DNA of 64,000 bases from Cladochytrium replicatum (taxonomy: Eukaryota; Chytridiomycota; Chytridiomycetes; Cladochytriales; Cladochytriaceae), in NCBI GenBank assembly GCA_025526935.1, contig JAHLKD010000040.1:248001-312000 (forward strand), given 5' to 3'. Both the position numbers and the translations under genes were made by a program. Shown here in pieces: positions 45,250-56,579 of the stretch. The first letter of the stretch is position 1; every line of letters starts with the position of its first letter. The notes beneath the pieces are model-generated. The model saw only the letters and a list, made by a program, of their open reading frames with translations, ran no database searches and had not been told where the DNA came from.

Positions 45250-46807
45250 TAGCAAGGTGTAAGAGTTTGGGTAACACGTGTCACCTGACAGAAATGATTG
45301 ACCTTTTTGGGTAATGTTTCAGCATTCGAAACATCTTGTTTTACTTCATTGTCTTTTGTTTTCTTACCGTTCTGTTTTCTTATTTGGAAATATTTGCTTT
45401 GAGAAACGTTTAAGAATGTTTAACTTGATTACTTACCCTTTGTTTTCTTCAGCAATTTTCAACTTGTTCTTTACAAGTGTGAGTGTTTCCACTTGTTCTG
45501 TTTAGTTTCTGTTATTTCAATAATTTACTGTGATATTTCTTCACAACCCACCTTCTTGAACCATCTTCACCCAAACTTCAGTGCACCTACTATCCACGTG
45601 ACCAAGAATCCCTTTTGTAATGATTCTGTGGTCCCTGACTACAGTGGCTGTGATTCTTACCGTTTTCTGAATGTGCGCAAATGCTATTCCTCTTTATCTT
45701 TTATCTTTTCTAGTTCTTTCTATTTGATTTGCAAGGTTTTACTTTCATTGGGAATTCCTTCTTGTTCTTTTACCTTCTCCTGTTGCTTATGTTGATATTA
45801 CATGATCCAAATGATTAGTAATCTGTCCCTTTATAGACTTGTCTGTTTCTCTTGTATCTGTCAGTTTCTGTTAGCTAAAAGATTACAGTATTGTTTCTCA
45901 CCTGAATCTTGTCTTGAACCTTCCTGGCCATTTCGAACACCCATATCGAACACGTGACGAACGATCCCTTTCACAAGCAGCTTGGTCAACTGTGTGGTCA
46001 ACTAGCTGATATCAGTTAACTATATTAATGTCTCGCTGCAGCCAACAAAAAAAAGTTTATAATTACAAGCAGTGATGCCCACAATTGCCGCCTTAATCTT
46101 AATGCACATACCAGATAATCAACCTTCATTGATACCAACATTATAATGGATGATATTGTCGTTGCCACAAACAGCACTGAATCACGTAACGGCTACCAGC
46201 AAATTGGAATGGAAAAAGCAGATCGAAAGTGAAGAGAAAAGCATGGAGGTAGCCAGCCAGTCTTTGCTAACCACCAACATTAGCGCATTGAACAAAACAA
46301 CGATTGAAAGAGGGTGCAGTATCAACCGCACCTGCGAAGAGCTTGAAGAATAATCGGTGATGTAAGTGCCGCCGGAGGGACAACCGACTATAATAAGTCC
46401 TGCGTGAGACCTGTAGCTAATTGTTATAAGAATGATCATGCTGTTTTGTGTAAGATGGAGAACCTTGCGGAATCATGTTGGTTTGCAAGCTCGGAAAGAG
46501 CCGGAATCGGACGCCCTCTTGGCTCAGTCCTTTGTTGCATTTTCGAGATTGATCTTGCCTGCAGAAGGGGGGTTGGGAGTGGAGGTGGGGAACTCTTTAA
46601 TGGTGAAGTAGAAACGATCGAGACAGCTAGCTGTAACAATGGTGTAACAGAGTGACAGTGGAGGAGAATCTCGACGAATGGTTGCTTGGGCAAAGTGACA
46701 AAATGTGTCGAATGGGTTATGGACCAAATGTTCTCGATGACGGTAGCAACGATCCCTGTTTGGTGGGGCATTCGGGACTGTTAGGAGCATAGCTTAAGAA
46801 GGTCCAA
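45250..46807. other. Gene-poor T/C-rich interval
   Basis: 1.5 kb upstream of the LOR gene. The first kilobase is T/C-rich on the plus strand and yields open frames of Phe/Ser/Cys-rich nonsense. No motif, repeat or RNA gene was recognised. An open frame at 46150-46353 (67 codons) shows no family features. Confidence 0.5.
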
Positions 46808-47392
46808 TTAACTCCAAAATTCTGCTCCAAATTCATCGAAAACATCCCGTTGTGGCTCGCGCTCTTGTTCGTCCGTTTCTAGTGGCGTGAACGACATCGT
46901 CCATCGGTTCGCTTGATCGAGCCAAGGATCCGAGCGGCGGAATCAGACCAAAGTTGGGCAAGAATGTCCGAGTGCGGTAATACTGATCCAAACAAAGTCA
47001 ATTCCCGGAAAGGCATCTGCAATTGAACGAGAAGTCGAAGTACTGAATGTTGATACGATCTGCTGGAGAACTCGGATGCCGGATGATCATCTTTGCATCC
47101 GAAAATGTGCTTTAAGTGTGTCGCCCCGGGAAGGCATGTCGATTCGTCTGTGAGATGCTGATAGCAGCATTGTGAGGAGTGCTCTCGTCATGAGTTGTTG
47201 GATATCAAGCTGTGAATTTGGGAGCGTGTGAGACAGACCGATCTTGTCGTTTTGGAGCTGCTTTGAAGAACTAGAACATGTTTGGACGGCACCTAGACCA
47301 TTTGTATTTATCGTTTCTGACAGCACGTTGGAACCCAAATTCTGAAGTGGTTGCCAAGAGAAGGTATTTCTGGCTTCCTTAACAGTATTCAA
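46808..47392 (-). CDS. Possible unrecognised protein, C-terminal exons
   Basis: Minus-strand frames here could be exons of one gene. One starts MNTVKEARNTFSWQPLQNLG and contains LDIQQLMTRALLTMLLSASH; further on is SIADAFPGIDFVWISITALG; and a last one gives ANRWTMSFTPLETDEQERE and DVFDEFGAEFW, ending at TAA 46808-46810. The last stretch looks like a real acidic C-terminus. Junctions could not be fixed, and no family is recognised. It is on the same strand as the zinc-finger array that begins at 48.1 kb and could be a decayed member, but shows no finger. Confidence 0.3.
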
Positions 47393-47707
47393 GAATGTTC
47401 ACAGGCACCAGGCGCATCTTAGTAATGAAACCGAAAATAGTAGGAACCGCACCCAAACAAGTCGAAAGCATTTTCAACTTTCTGCTATCATATGAACTTT
47501 AGCTGACTAGTTTCGTTATTTTATCGGATTCAAAATGGAAGGAAACGCAAACTGATAACAAAGCAAGCACCCACACGGATAGTCTATGTACAGAAGCATA
47601 AGCACAAAGCGAAACCTGCGGCAAATTTATCCAACTTATGCTCCAATTTCGACGATACTTGAAAGTCGGCCTTTAGCTCAAGAAGTCAACTGTGACACCT
47701 AGATCGC

Positions 47708-47941
47708 CTAATCGCAGTTGTAAAAGTTGATGTCCCAGTCTTCACATTCCGCCACCAGAATACCCACGAATTGACCGCGGAACTTCGAGCCGAGGAAATC
47801 GAGGGGAATCGGATAGTTGAAACGCACCAAGGTTCGGGAAACCGAAACCCCGGGGATACATAAAAAAAGAAAGGATAGCATGAGGAAAACGAACAAGAGA
47901 AGAATACAGAAAAAGAAACCGAAATGCGTAGAAACAAACAT
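47708..47941 (-). CDS. Possible small secreted or membrane-anchored protein (77 aa)
   Basis: An intact ATG-initiated frame, not spliced. The first 30 residues are strongly hydrophobic (FFFCILLLFVFLMLSFLFLC), like a signal peptide or anchor. They are followed by VSRTLVRFNYPIPLDFLG and a Cys-containing acidic end (ILVAECEDWDINFYNCD). It sits 167 bases past the stop of zinc-finger gene A on the same strand. No homologue is recognised; it may instead be a terminal exon of an unseen gene. Confidence 0.35.
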   Translation of the reverse strand: MFVSTHFGFFFCILLLFVFLMLSFLFLCIPGVSVSRTLVRFNYPIPLDFLGSKFRGQFVGILVAECEDWDINFYNCD

Positions 47942-48107
47942 CGCGAAAAATGAAAGACGCTAACTGTACAACAAAGATAGATATTTGGCAAAAAGTGGGA
48001 TGAAACAGGGGAAGAAAGCAGTAAATGGTCTTGGAGGGGAGTCACCGAACCACACGTCGTCACACGACCAATCTGAGAGGTAACCAAACCAAATCCTACG
48101 TCCTCTA

Positions 48108-50165
48108 TTATTTGCCAGGGTCTGTCTTGAATTGCCCCACGCAATCATCCACCTCGTCTTCGTCATCGTCATCGTCGTCGTCCTCATCATTGCCCTCATA
48201 CTCTCCTTCGTCAGCAAGAGCACCCTCCTTCTCTTCTTTGACTTCAATCTTGTGCACTTTCTGCAGGTGCGATTTCAGGTTGTACTTTCGATCGAACCGC
48301 TTCACGCATCCATCGACCGTGCACCCATGCCTCTTCAACTCCTCCCTACGCTGAAGGAACTCTAGGATTTGCTCTCTCACAAAATAAACCCGGTCGTCGT
48401 TTCCCAGCTTGATCCCCATGAGCCCTAGAGCACCCTGAACGAGTTTCACCGGCATTTTCTCCTTCTCTTCCGTGTCGGGAATGCATAGTTCTAGGTGGGC
48501 TTGCAAATCCTTGTGTTTGACGTACGCCTTTATGCACCACGGGTTCGCACACTCAAATTCTTTGGGGTTGCGTGCTTTTTTCTGGTGCTTCCCCTTATCG
48601 GCATGGCGTTGGAGGCCCTTCTCACTAGTGAAGGTTGCGGGGCAGACTGCGCAAATGTGACTGCGCTCGCGGTTGCGCTCGTGAGCTTTGCGGTGCTGGT
48701 GCATGTTGTACTTGCGAGCGAATGTCTTAACGCACCCTGTGAAGGTGCACGGATGTCGATGCTTTCGCTTTCGTCGACGCGACCTTGCATTAAGGAGGAG
48801 TTGGCCGAGTTTCTCCACAGTGACGAGGGCAGCGTTGTCGGACATTTCGAGTACCCCATCGGAAATGGCGCTGGAGAGGTCCCCTTCATGAGTGAGGCGG
48901 AATTGCGATGAGCGAGACGGACCTGCTCCGGAATGAACCGCAGAGGACGGCTGAGATGTTTGAGTCCAGGGGGAGAATGACCGGAGTGAGACTTCAACTC
49001 ACCTGAGGAAATAGCGAACCCGGAGGAACGTCCGACCGGACACAAATCCCAACCTATTTCTCGATAATTCAAATCTGAGCTGTGAGGGGTCTAAGAACCA
49101 GACTCACATCAGCCGTTCCGGCTTCAGAACCCAAGAACCAGTTTTCACAGCTTCCATCGACAAAGTCGATAACCTTCTGATGGTCACCAACTGGTCCGTC
49201 GTCCATGCCATACAGTCCATCGCCATAGCCCGACCTTGCACCCTCTTCCGGTTCTTGTAGTGCCTCTACGTGGCGCACCACCTTGCCGAAGCCAAGATCC
49301 TCAGCAGGCACGCCATATTCTGAGAGATCTTGGATGTTATCTCCCGTCGGCAGGACAAGCAAACCAGGGATAATCTCGTTGAATGTTTCCAACGTGTTTA
49401 CATCCAACTCGGCCAATGGAATCTGATTGCCCAGGCTCTCTTCGAGCTGCTGTGGGAACAAAGTGGCGTTCAGAACGTCCGGGGTTGCAGTGTGCGAGAA
49501 AATGCGGCGGTTCAGGATGGTCTCCATCGGCGCGAACAACAGGCCACCCAGCAATTCTACACGCTCGTTCCCAAAGATGGAAGGAGATGAAAAGCTCCAG
49601 AAATATCGGGCAGCGTCGAGAATCGAAAGTGATAGTCCTGAAGGGTAAGATCGAACCAACTGTATCAAGTTGCCGATGAGCTGATGATGGACAAAATCAG
49701 TCTCAGGAATGGCAAGATGTCTTCAAAGCTTACATTTTCCGGAGAAACAGCAGCGACAGGCCGCTGATCAGCAATGGAGGCATCCCCAAAGACGTCATTG
49801 AAATGCCCTGAGGCTGAGGCATGTGCGAACTTGTCGGACAGCTGAGTGAGAGACGAGTCCGGAGGAGTATAATAGACTGCCGTGGTCTCTCCGATTTGAA
49901 TTTCTTGTGAGATCTTCGATGCCTCGCTCGCGACGGCACCACCGGCCAAGGTGCTACCATGAGATGTCCCTTCACAACTTAACAGAGCAGAGAGGTCGAC
50001 ATGGGGGTGGCGCGCGTCACTGAAGGGCATTGTATGGTTCACGCAATCCATTGGTGTAGCATAGGCGCACGAGGAATGGTCCTGAGTTGCCGAGGGGACA
50101 TCATTTCGATGATCACAGGTATCGGCAGCAAGGTTGGTGAGGAATACAGTTGAGGGGAGGTTCAT
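48108..50165 (-). CDS. Zinc-finger array gene A: C2H2 protein with acidic tail
   Basis: Three or four exons. The N-terminal half is Ser/Thr-rich (MNLPSTVFLTNLAADTCDHR; RVELLGGLLFAPMETILNRR). The C-terminal exon carries four C2H2-type fingers: CTFTGCVKTFARKYNMHQHR, CAVCPATFTSEKGLQRH, CANPWCIKAYVKHKDLQAH (final His replaced by Cys) and CTVDGCVKRFDRKYNLKSH. Between the third and fourth fingers lies a conserved helix, KEKMPVKLVQGALGLMGIK, followed by EQILEFLQRREELKRHG, which recurs in gene E. The tail is a run of Asp/Glu, ending DPGK. Probable DNA-binding regulator. The N-terminal junctions (about 49690-49740 and 48960-49080) are tentative. It is the first of five head-to-tail relatives. Confidence 0.75.
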
Positions 50166-50549
50166 GTGCTGTCAGCGGCTAAGGGCGCACAGGATCAGCG
50201 GTAAAAGAGCATGAAAGAGGGGAGAGGTGGTGGCAGCCAGCGGTTTTGTGAGATTGGCAGTCCAGTTGGATGGTTTTGCGCGGTCGCTTTCACGATCACG
50301 ACCGTCACGTGGCGATGAAAATTTGAGAATATTTTGTATGAAACATCAGGCTGATGGGCGAGGAATAAATCTTGAGATGTGATTAAGAAATACTTTCGTT
50401 GTGGATCAAAGAAATAGGATATCAAAAACTATGAATAATTGTGATGTCAACAGGCTGAACACGAAATGGTCTTGAAACATCTCCTGGCGAGGAGGGCAGT
50501 TGGGGTCTAGAACCCGTGCTTCGCCCGTTGCTAGACTTTTCTTCCATTG

Positions 50550-50950
50550 TTACTTCAATCCGCAAGAGCAATCGAATGTCGGGCGGTTCTTCTTGTGCCT
50601 TTTCATGTGTTGAATCATGTTGAACCACGGCGAGAACACTCTCTCGCATCCCTCGGGGAGGCACTTGTATCCTATGTCGTCCTGCTCATTTCCACATTTG
50701 AAGAGCTCTTTCATCGCATCGCGCTGGAGTTATGTCGGCGACTCATGGCACCCCCCGCTCGAACGGCCAGGGCTTACGCAAATCCTTCGATTAAGGAATA
50801 CGTATGTGTTACCCGGTGTTCGTTCTTGTTCCAACAGCGGGAGAAGACCTTCGCATCCTGCAAAACTGCACGTGAAAATCCCTTCCGTGTTTCGTTGTCA
50901 AGGGTCCCTGGTGTGATATTAGGGATCATTTGAGAGGTGGATGCGCATGT
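50550..50950 (-). pseudogene. C2H2 zinc-finger relic next to gene B, frameshifted
   Basis: Read on the minus strand, one frame gives FTCSFAGCE, then another continues KVFSRCWNKNEHRVTH; together they spell a normal C-x4-C-x12-H-x3-H finger. The two halves are out of frame by a small deletion (about two bases) near 50856. Further on, YKCLPEGCERVFSPWFNMIQ with HMKRH makes an intact second finger before a TAA at 50550-50552. It could be the last exon of gene B, or a separate broken gene; no upstream exon connects cleanly. A sequencing error cannot be excluded. Confidence 0.55.
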
Positions 50951-51224
50951 CTTAAACGTCAAAAATCAACGAAGGTTCAGATCACCGGGAAAGATGCACC
51001 TGCAAAGAGGCAGCAGAGGCACGTTGAAATTCATGATCAGAAATGGATGAGCAAAGAATGAAGTGCAATCTCTCACCTTTGAACGCCAAGGTAGATCTTG
51101 GAAGCTATTGAAAGTAGTCATCTTTGTTCGAGCCTAAGGGTTAAACGGATGACGGGAGCGTTGATTGCAGCATTATGGTGAATATCATTGACAGACACGA
51201 ATGAAGAGGGTTGTATTAAACCAT

Positions 51225-51530
51225 CATTGAAGTTTACTTCTATTCTTGAGTTTATTTCTGGCAAAACCGCAGTCAGGCAGTCGTCCATTGCATGAAATCG
51301 CGAGGTGGAATAGAGATCAACCAAACAAAATAAGAATAAATGGAGTTTGCGGAAGATTGGAAAAGAATGAGCTTTCGCGCAGAAGGTGGAGATCCGGAGC
51401 AAAAGCGTTGGGGGTAAATATGGTATAAAAAAAAGCAAAAAACGAAACACACCAAAAAGGTTATTTTTGGGTAAACGTTAAGGTATAACTTGAACTATAC
51501 ACTTTCCTTACAATCTCGGAGTAACTGAAA
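51225..51530. repeat. Duplicated non-coding segment downstream of gene B
   Basis: It shares blocks in the same order with 55930-56345, downstream of gene D: tttacttctattcttga, tggaatagagatcaaccaaa, and a 3' block with aactatacact and ccttgtaatc/ccttacaatc. It therefore belongs to the same segmental duplication as the two coding regions. Confidence 0.7.
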
Positions 51531-51604
51531 ATCAATTCGCAGTTGAATTCACCGGCGATGCACTCGAACCGATGGCCGAATCCTCATCAACGCCTATCAA
51601 GTCA

Positions 51605-52597
51605 TCACAGCTGTCTGAGCGCACTTAGTTCGAGCCATTCGCGTGGTAAGCCGGGCGGGCTGTGACTTGATGGGTTTCCGTTCTGCAAAGACACGAAAAT
51701 TGGTGCGAACATGGGTAGACCAGGCAGGTCGGGAAGAACATCGTCCCCGTAAAAGACAGGAGGGTCAACATGGTTCCCGTAGAAGACAGGAGGGGCGATG
51801 TCATGGTTCCCGTTGATGACAGGCGTGTTGGGGACGTGAGGAGTAGGTTGGTGTGCACGAGGAGTCACAGAATACTCCTCGTGCGCGATTAGAGTTCCCG
51901 GGGTGTTGGTCTGGTAAAGACGGGAAGGGACATTAAGAATGAAGCCACCACGAGGGCAAAGATGCTGTCCAACCTGTGGAGATCCATCTGCACCACCGGC
52001 GACTCCGCCAACGTGCGCATCAAAGGACACGAGAGCTCCTTCCGCTGAATACCTAGCCAACGAGCTCACAGGAGACGCAGAGTCGCCTCGAGCCTAGTTC
52101 GAGTTAGTAACTCACACGGTAATAAGACGATAGTCCGAATTACATGCGACACATTTGCCATGACTGATGGAACAACAAAGCAGAACATGCTAGTGGAGGC
52201 TCCAACATCGGCAGCAGGTGCGGTCGATGTCATAATATTGGTGATCTTGAAGCCTGGCATTGGTGGTGTCACAGAAGGGTGAGGGATGATGTCGGGCTGC
52301 TCAGAAGTAATGTAAGAAAGAAGCATCACTAAACGGTCGTCAACATACGCGCTGTGGTATATCCACTGCCTGCGGTCCACTTGCTACAGGCGCAGACCAA
52401 GGGACGTCGGCAAGTGGACGGATTGGCGAGGGGCGAGCAGCGAAATGAGGAAAGTCTCCTAGCCCCGAAGGAGGGAAAGGCGAAGGAGCAGAGAGATTTG
52501 TATTCACAAGGGGTTGAGCATTCTCATAGGGTCGTCCCTCGATGATTGCGAGATTCATGGGCGACGGAAGACTGTGAGGGATTCCGCTGTTGTTGTT

Positions 52598-52628
<31 letters not shown>

Positions 52629-52843
52629 GAAATGATCTGACTGTGCAGCTGAACCGGCAGCATAGAAATAGACTGACAGGATCCCGAGCTCACAGCGTGA
52701 GGCCGGGTTGGTGAAACTTGGTGACCAGAAAGGTGGTCATGCGCAGGTCTGTTGTGTCCCAGGATGGGATGATGAGCAACGTCAATCCCGGGACGGGGTC
52801 GAGGAGGGGGCACAGTAGGGGGAGGCCCAGGGAATTGGGCCAT
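51605..52843 (-). CDS. Zinc-finger array gene B: Pro/Ser-rich paralogue of gene D
   Basis: Four exons with consensus splice sites. Exon 1 (MAQFPGPPP; QSISMLPVQLHSQII; a run of 13 Asn; SPFPPSGLGDF; QAVDIPQR) is followed by exon 2 (PMPGFKITNIM; VPSVMANVSH), exon 3 (ARYSAEGALVSFDAHVGG) and exon 4 (NTPGTLIAHEEYSV, with a small repeat PPVFYGN/PPVFYGD, ending LELSALRQL). Each exon has a counterpart in gene D at 56590-57642. No zinc finger is present in these exons; a broken finger lies 650 bases further on. The protein is probably disordered. The function is unknown; an N-terminal regulatory region that has lost its finger exon is one reading. Confidence 0.65.
52589..52628 (+). repeat. (GTT)n microsatellite encoding poly-Asn
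   Basis: About 13 GTT triplets with one interruption (gttatt), encoding an Asn run on the minus strand within exon 1 of gene B. Gene D has only two Asn at the matching place, so the expansion came after the duplication. Confidence 0.9.
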
Positions 52844-52930
52844 ATCAAGCTACCAAGCTGGGATAAGGATATGCGGGAACGGAAGAAAGGAGACGGTGGG
52901 GTGACTGGTGGGACGGGATCGCACATTTAG

Positions 52931-53953
52931 AAGTTTGTAGGAGACGATCAGAAAAGTTGTTCAGACACAAAATGTTTCAGAGGGGGGGATGGTTGGATAC
53001 CGAAAGTGATACCGATGCTAGGGTGCTGGGATTACAGCGAAATCTTGTTGTCAATATCTATCAACTTGCGAGCGACACAAGGAAGAGTGATGGGGCGGTA
53101 ATCAGTAATGTCTCCACGAGTACCACGTTCTCGGGTATTGAAATGGTCGAGGAATAACGTCGTTGAATGACGGACTCTGCCGGTAAGTGTGCGGCCGCTA
53201 CTATCTGCGCTCGGAGTAAAACGAGGCAACCCTTGATTGTCCCTGGGAAGGGAGAGACATCCAACTATTTTACAACCCGTGAAATTCGCAAGACTTTTGT
53301 AGTCCAATAATTATAAATGAATTTATGGTTATTAACGTCCTGAAGGGAAGGAGCGTGAGCAATGAGGAAGGCGGCAATCCATACACCTAAACCAAGATAC
53401 AAGAAAAGGATAAACACACTTCCTCCGGTGCAAAACGACCCTGCGAGCGGCCACTCATCACGCGTTCATTCGGATGCCACAGTTTTGTTTGTGGAAATAC
53501 GTGGAGTATGTCGAAATGAAGAGCGGAAGTCGCACCTGACTGTGATCACCCTACTAAGCAGACATCGGGTGGAAGTCACATTCCTGTGCAGTACCTGAAC
53601 TTGGCTCAGTGCACGTTTGATGGCCATCTAACCTGGGGGACATCATGTGTATTTTATGGATGAAACGAAACTAGACAGACAGTACTGACAAGAAGACACA
53701 TTTCGATCAGAGAGTATGTGGTTGCGGTGGAAATTTAAGCATCCAGGGATAAAAATAGAACAAAAATAGCTACAATATATACCTCGAGAAAATGTCGCGG
53801 ATGAGGACGACCGCGCAAAAAAAGAAAAATTTCACTACGAGAGGAAGCGGAAGTGGGCGACATAACGACGAGGGAAATCAAAAATGACCTTATAACTGCT
53901 ATAAACAAAAATCGGTCTCAATCAGTGAAGCCAGAAAAGCTTTCTCCACCAAA
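52931..53953. other. Intergenic between genes B and C
   Basis: About 1 kb. It includes a minus-strand frame (53307-53032) with GDITDYRPITLPCVARKLI, reminiscent of the NYRPISL motif of LINE reverse transcriptases but isolated and probably a relic or chance. The rest shows no gene. Confidence 0.4.
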
Positions 53954-55590
53954 TCATGCATTTCCAACCTCTGCTTCAGTGTTAGATTTGTGCAGTGCCT
54001 TTCTATGACGCTTGAGAGACGAATCATTCGAGCACGACACGCCGCATCCTCGCTCGGTACACACAACTCTGTTGTTGGGATCGTGTATTTTTTCGTGCTG
54101 CATCAAGTTGCTCCAGCCAGTCATGATCGTCCCACAATCTGCGAAACTGCACCTGAAGCCCCGGTCGGTCTTCTGCGCCATTTTCTTCGCAGCCATTGGA
54201 TCACGGTCATGGGTTGACGACGAGGCGATTGCAGGAGTGTCGGTGCAGCCTTGCGCCGCGTTCTTGCCTTTCTGCTTGCGAAGCGTGCCCCTCTGGACCG
54301 GGTCGTCTTGACTGTTTCTGGGTTTCTGTGTGCGAACCGGACCACCAGAGATGGAAGCTCCCACGATCCCCTGAGAATTCGTTGTATTCGGGGCTGTATG
54401 GCTCTGCGTGGTGTCAAGGAGAACCGAGACGCTCGCGTTTGGAGATGAGGGACCTGTGAGGCCTTCGGGCGATTCGCGACCGTAAACGGGCCAATTCTGC
54501 CATCGCGCCGGCTTGGCGCTCGGCACAGAATCAAGGTCGTGGTTCTTTTTGAGAACCTGGACCATGTCGTAGGCATATCCGTTTCGCTTTTTGACCAAAA
54601 GGTCCAGGAACTGTATAACTTCGTCGTACTCGGCTGAGCCATACGCGAGTCCATGGGGTACTTGGGTAAGAGCACTTGCAGTTTCGCAACCGTGGTCGAT
54701 CGATCCACCATGAGTCGCCTGTTCGCACCGTCGGAAACCTTCGAGGATCCAATTGAACAGATTCGCGGGATCTTGAGCAGCGGTGATCTGGCTGTTCTCT
54801 TCAGACGCCACTGTTTCAGGGAGCTGCAGCTGCGAGGGGCCAAACATTGATTGTTTCGGGTGGAGTGAGTGCTCGATCCCATCTGAGACGGAATGTTCCT
54901 GCCCGGGACTGGTATTGTTAAATGGTTCCATAAGCGTGGTAGAAGGGACCGGTTGAGAAATTACAGTGCTTGAAGAGGAGGAGGAGCCAGAAGAGGAGGT
55001 TGTCTGGAAAATCAAGACTCAGCAAAGGTTAAGATGGTCAGGGACAGCGTACCAGCGAAGGAGCAGCAGAAGGAGAAGGTGGAAAGTGTTTGACCATAGA
55101 GAAGGTAACTGTGTAAGGAGGGCTGACATAACCGAGACTGTATTCCTGCCAACGTACTTTCCAGTAACTCCTACTTGATTATGGTGTCAAAAGAGATACT
55201 AACCTGGGAGGGACCTTCCAGGGTGGGACTAATGAACGGAGAAACAAAGCTCTGTCGAGCATAATGACCTGCGAAATGCTGCAACGGGATCGCATGATCA
55301 GAAATCATTATCCAGAGAATGTAGTGTCCTCTTACCGTTGATGAGCGGATAAGTGCAGGTTGTTCGTGGAAAGAGTTGGAAACATCGGTCTTTGCTGAGC
55401 CTGGAGGGCTAAACGGACGATTGAATTGGCAATGGGACGGGCTGATGCCTTGCGAAGAGCTATTGTTGCCTGGGATGCGCTGAGGGAAGCCATACTCTGA
55501 GTTTGCGTTGGAAAGGACGATTGGAGGAGGTGGATAGACTGAGAGATGAGAGTCAACAGCATAGCAAGCAGCGCCAGCGGCAGGGATCAT
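53954..55590 (-). CDS. Zinc-finger array gene C: two C2H2 fingers
   Basis: N-terminal exons (MIPAAGAACYAVDSHLSVYP; SEYGFPQRIPGNNSSSQ; FVSPFISPTLEGPSQ) lead to a large last exon beginning near 55015. That exon has a Ser/Pro-rich region, a helical segment (PANLFNWILEGFRRCEQA; YDEVIQFLDLLVKKRNGYAY; YDMVQVLKKNHDL) and two fingers at the end: CSFADCGTIMTGWSNLMQHEKIH and CTERGCGVSCSNDSSLKRHRKALH. A basic patch (RKQKGKNAAQ) precedes the fingers. The first finger resembles the broken one at 50.86 kb (FTCSFAGC). The gene is uninterrupted and could be functional. The start at 55590 is the first ATG giving the Pro-rich exon. Confidence 0.75.
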
Positions 55591-55929
55591 GACGGAGAAG
55601 AACAACAGTTGGGAGTGGTGTAGCAAGGAATTTGACAGTCAAAATAGAAGTAAGAGCCAAATTAAGCAAACGAATTGAAGTGAGATAGGAGAAGTAAGGC
55701 ATGAACATGAATGGATGAATGGCATGGTGGGGTGCTTCTGATCCGAAAGTTTGTATTGATAAGTTGTTTGTGAACTAAAACCAAGGTGGTTGGGGTGGCG
55801 TTAGGTGTTCAGTTGGTTGGTTAGCGTGGGAACCATTCTTGGGTTAGTTGCTGTTCAGACGTGGTGCGGTTCAGCACGATTCTGTTTATCCTTTGGGGCA
55901 TTTCAAACTGAACCTGGTTGTTAATTGTT

Positions 55930-56345
55930 GAATTTTACTTCTATTCTTGAACTTAGTATTTGGCAACACTCAGCCAGCCACCAGCCACTCGTTGCATTGC
56001 AAACAAAACAGCTGTGGAATAGAGATCAACCAAAAAAACACCAACAAAGTAACTAAACGAAAAATGGAGGTGCAATTTTTTGCAAACCGTCCGAAAAGAT
56101 TCGAAAACAAAGCGCTTTCCATAGTGAGGAAGCAGAGTCACATCACGCAATAAACTCCTAGGGAACTTTGAAGAGGTGAGCTCAAAAGTGGGGGAACAGG
56201 TGGAATAAGAACAGTTTTAAGAAGAAAAAAGAGAAGGGTTACCAAAAAGTGGTGCAAGGGGGTTGGAGTAGACTAATTTTTGTGGGAGGTTAAACTTGGT
56301 TAAAACTTCAACTATACACTGTCCTTGTAATCGTGGGGAAATTAC
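55930..56345. repeat. Duplicated non-coding segment downstream of gene D
   Basis: Counterpart of 51225-51530. The two copies share several blocks in order but differ by insertions and many substitutions, so the duplication is not recent. Confidence 0.7.
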
Positions 56346-56579
56346 CAACTATCGAAAAAGTCAGCCTTGAACAACGCTTGGAGAGCAAAATGGGCAGACT
56401 TACCAACGGTCAAAAGGGTGAAACCTCAACGGGACATCGACCATCTGCTCGTCGATTCTCATCAGTTCGCAGTTTCATTCGCCGAAAACCATCTTCCCAA
56501 TGTGCAAAGTCGGAAAGCTATCGGCATGCACTACAATCCACCAAAGTCCATTCTTTCGAAAATGAAGAACGCAGCTGCG

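Noticed and set aside
45314-45795. Two Phe/Ser/Cys-rich frames that look like membrane proteins
   Set aside because: They arise from T/C-rich low-complexity DNA; no start context or conserved spacing.
48150-48190. Trinucleotide-like repeat tcgtca/tcg
   Set aside because: It is the coding sequence of gene A's acidic Asp/Glu tail rather than an independent microsatellite.
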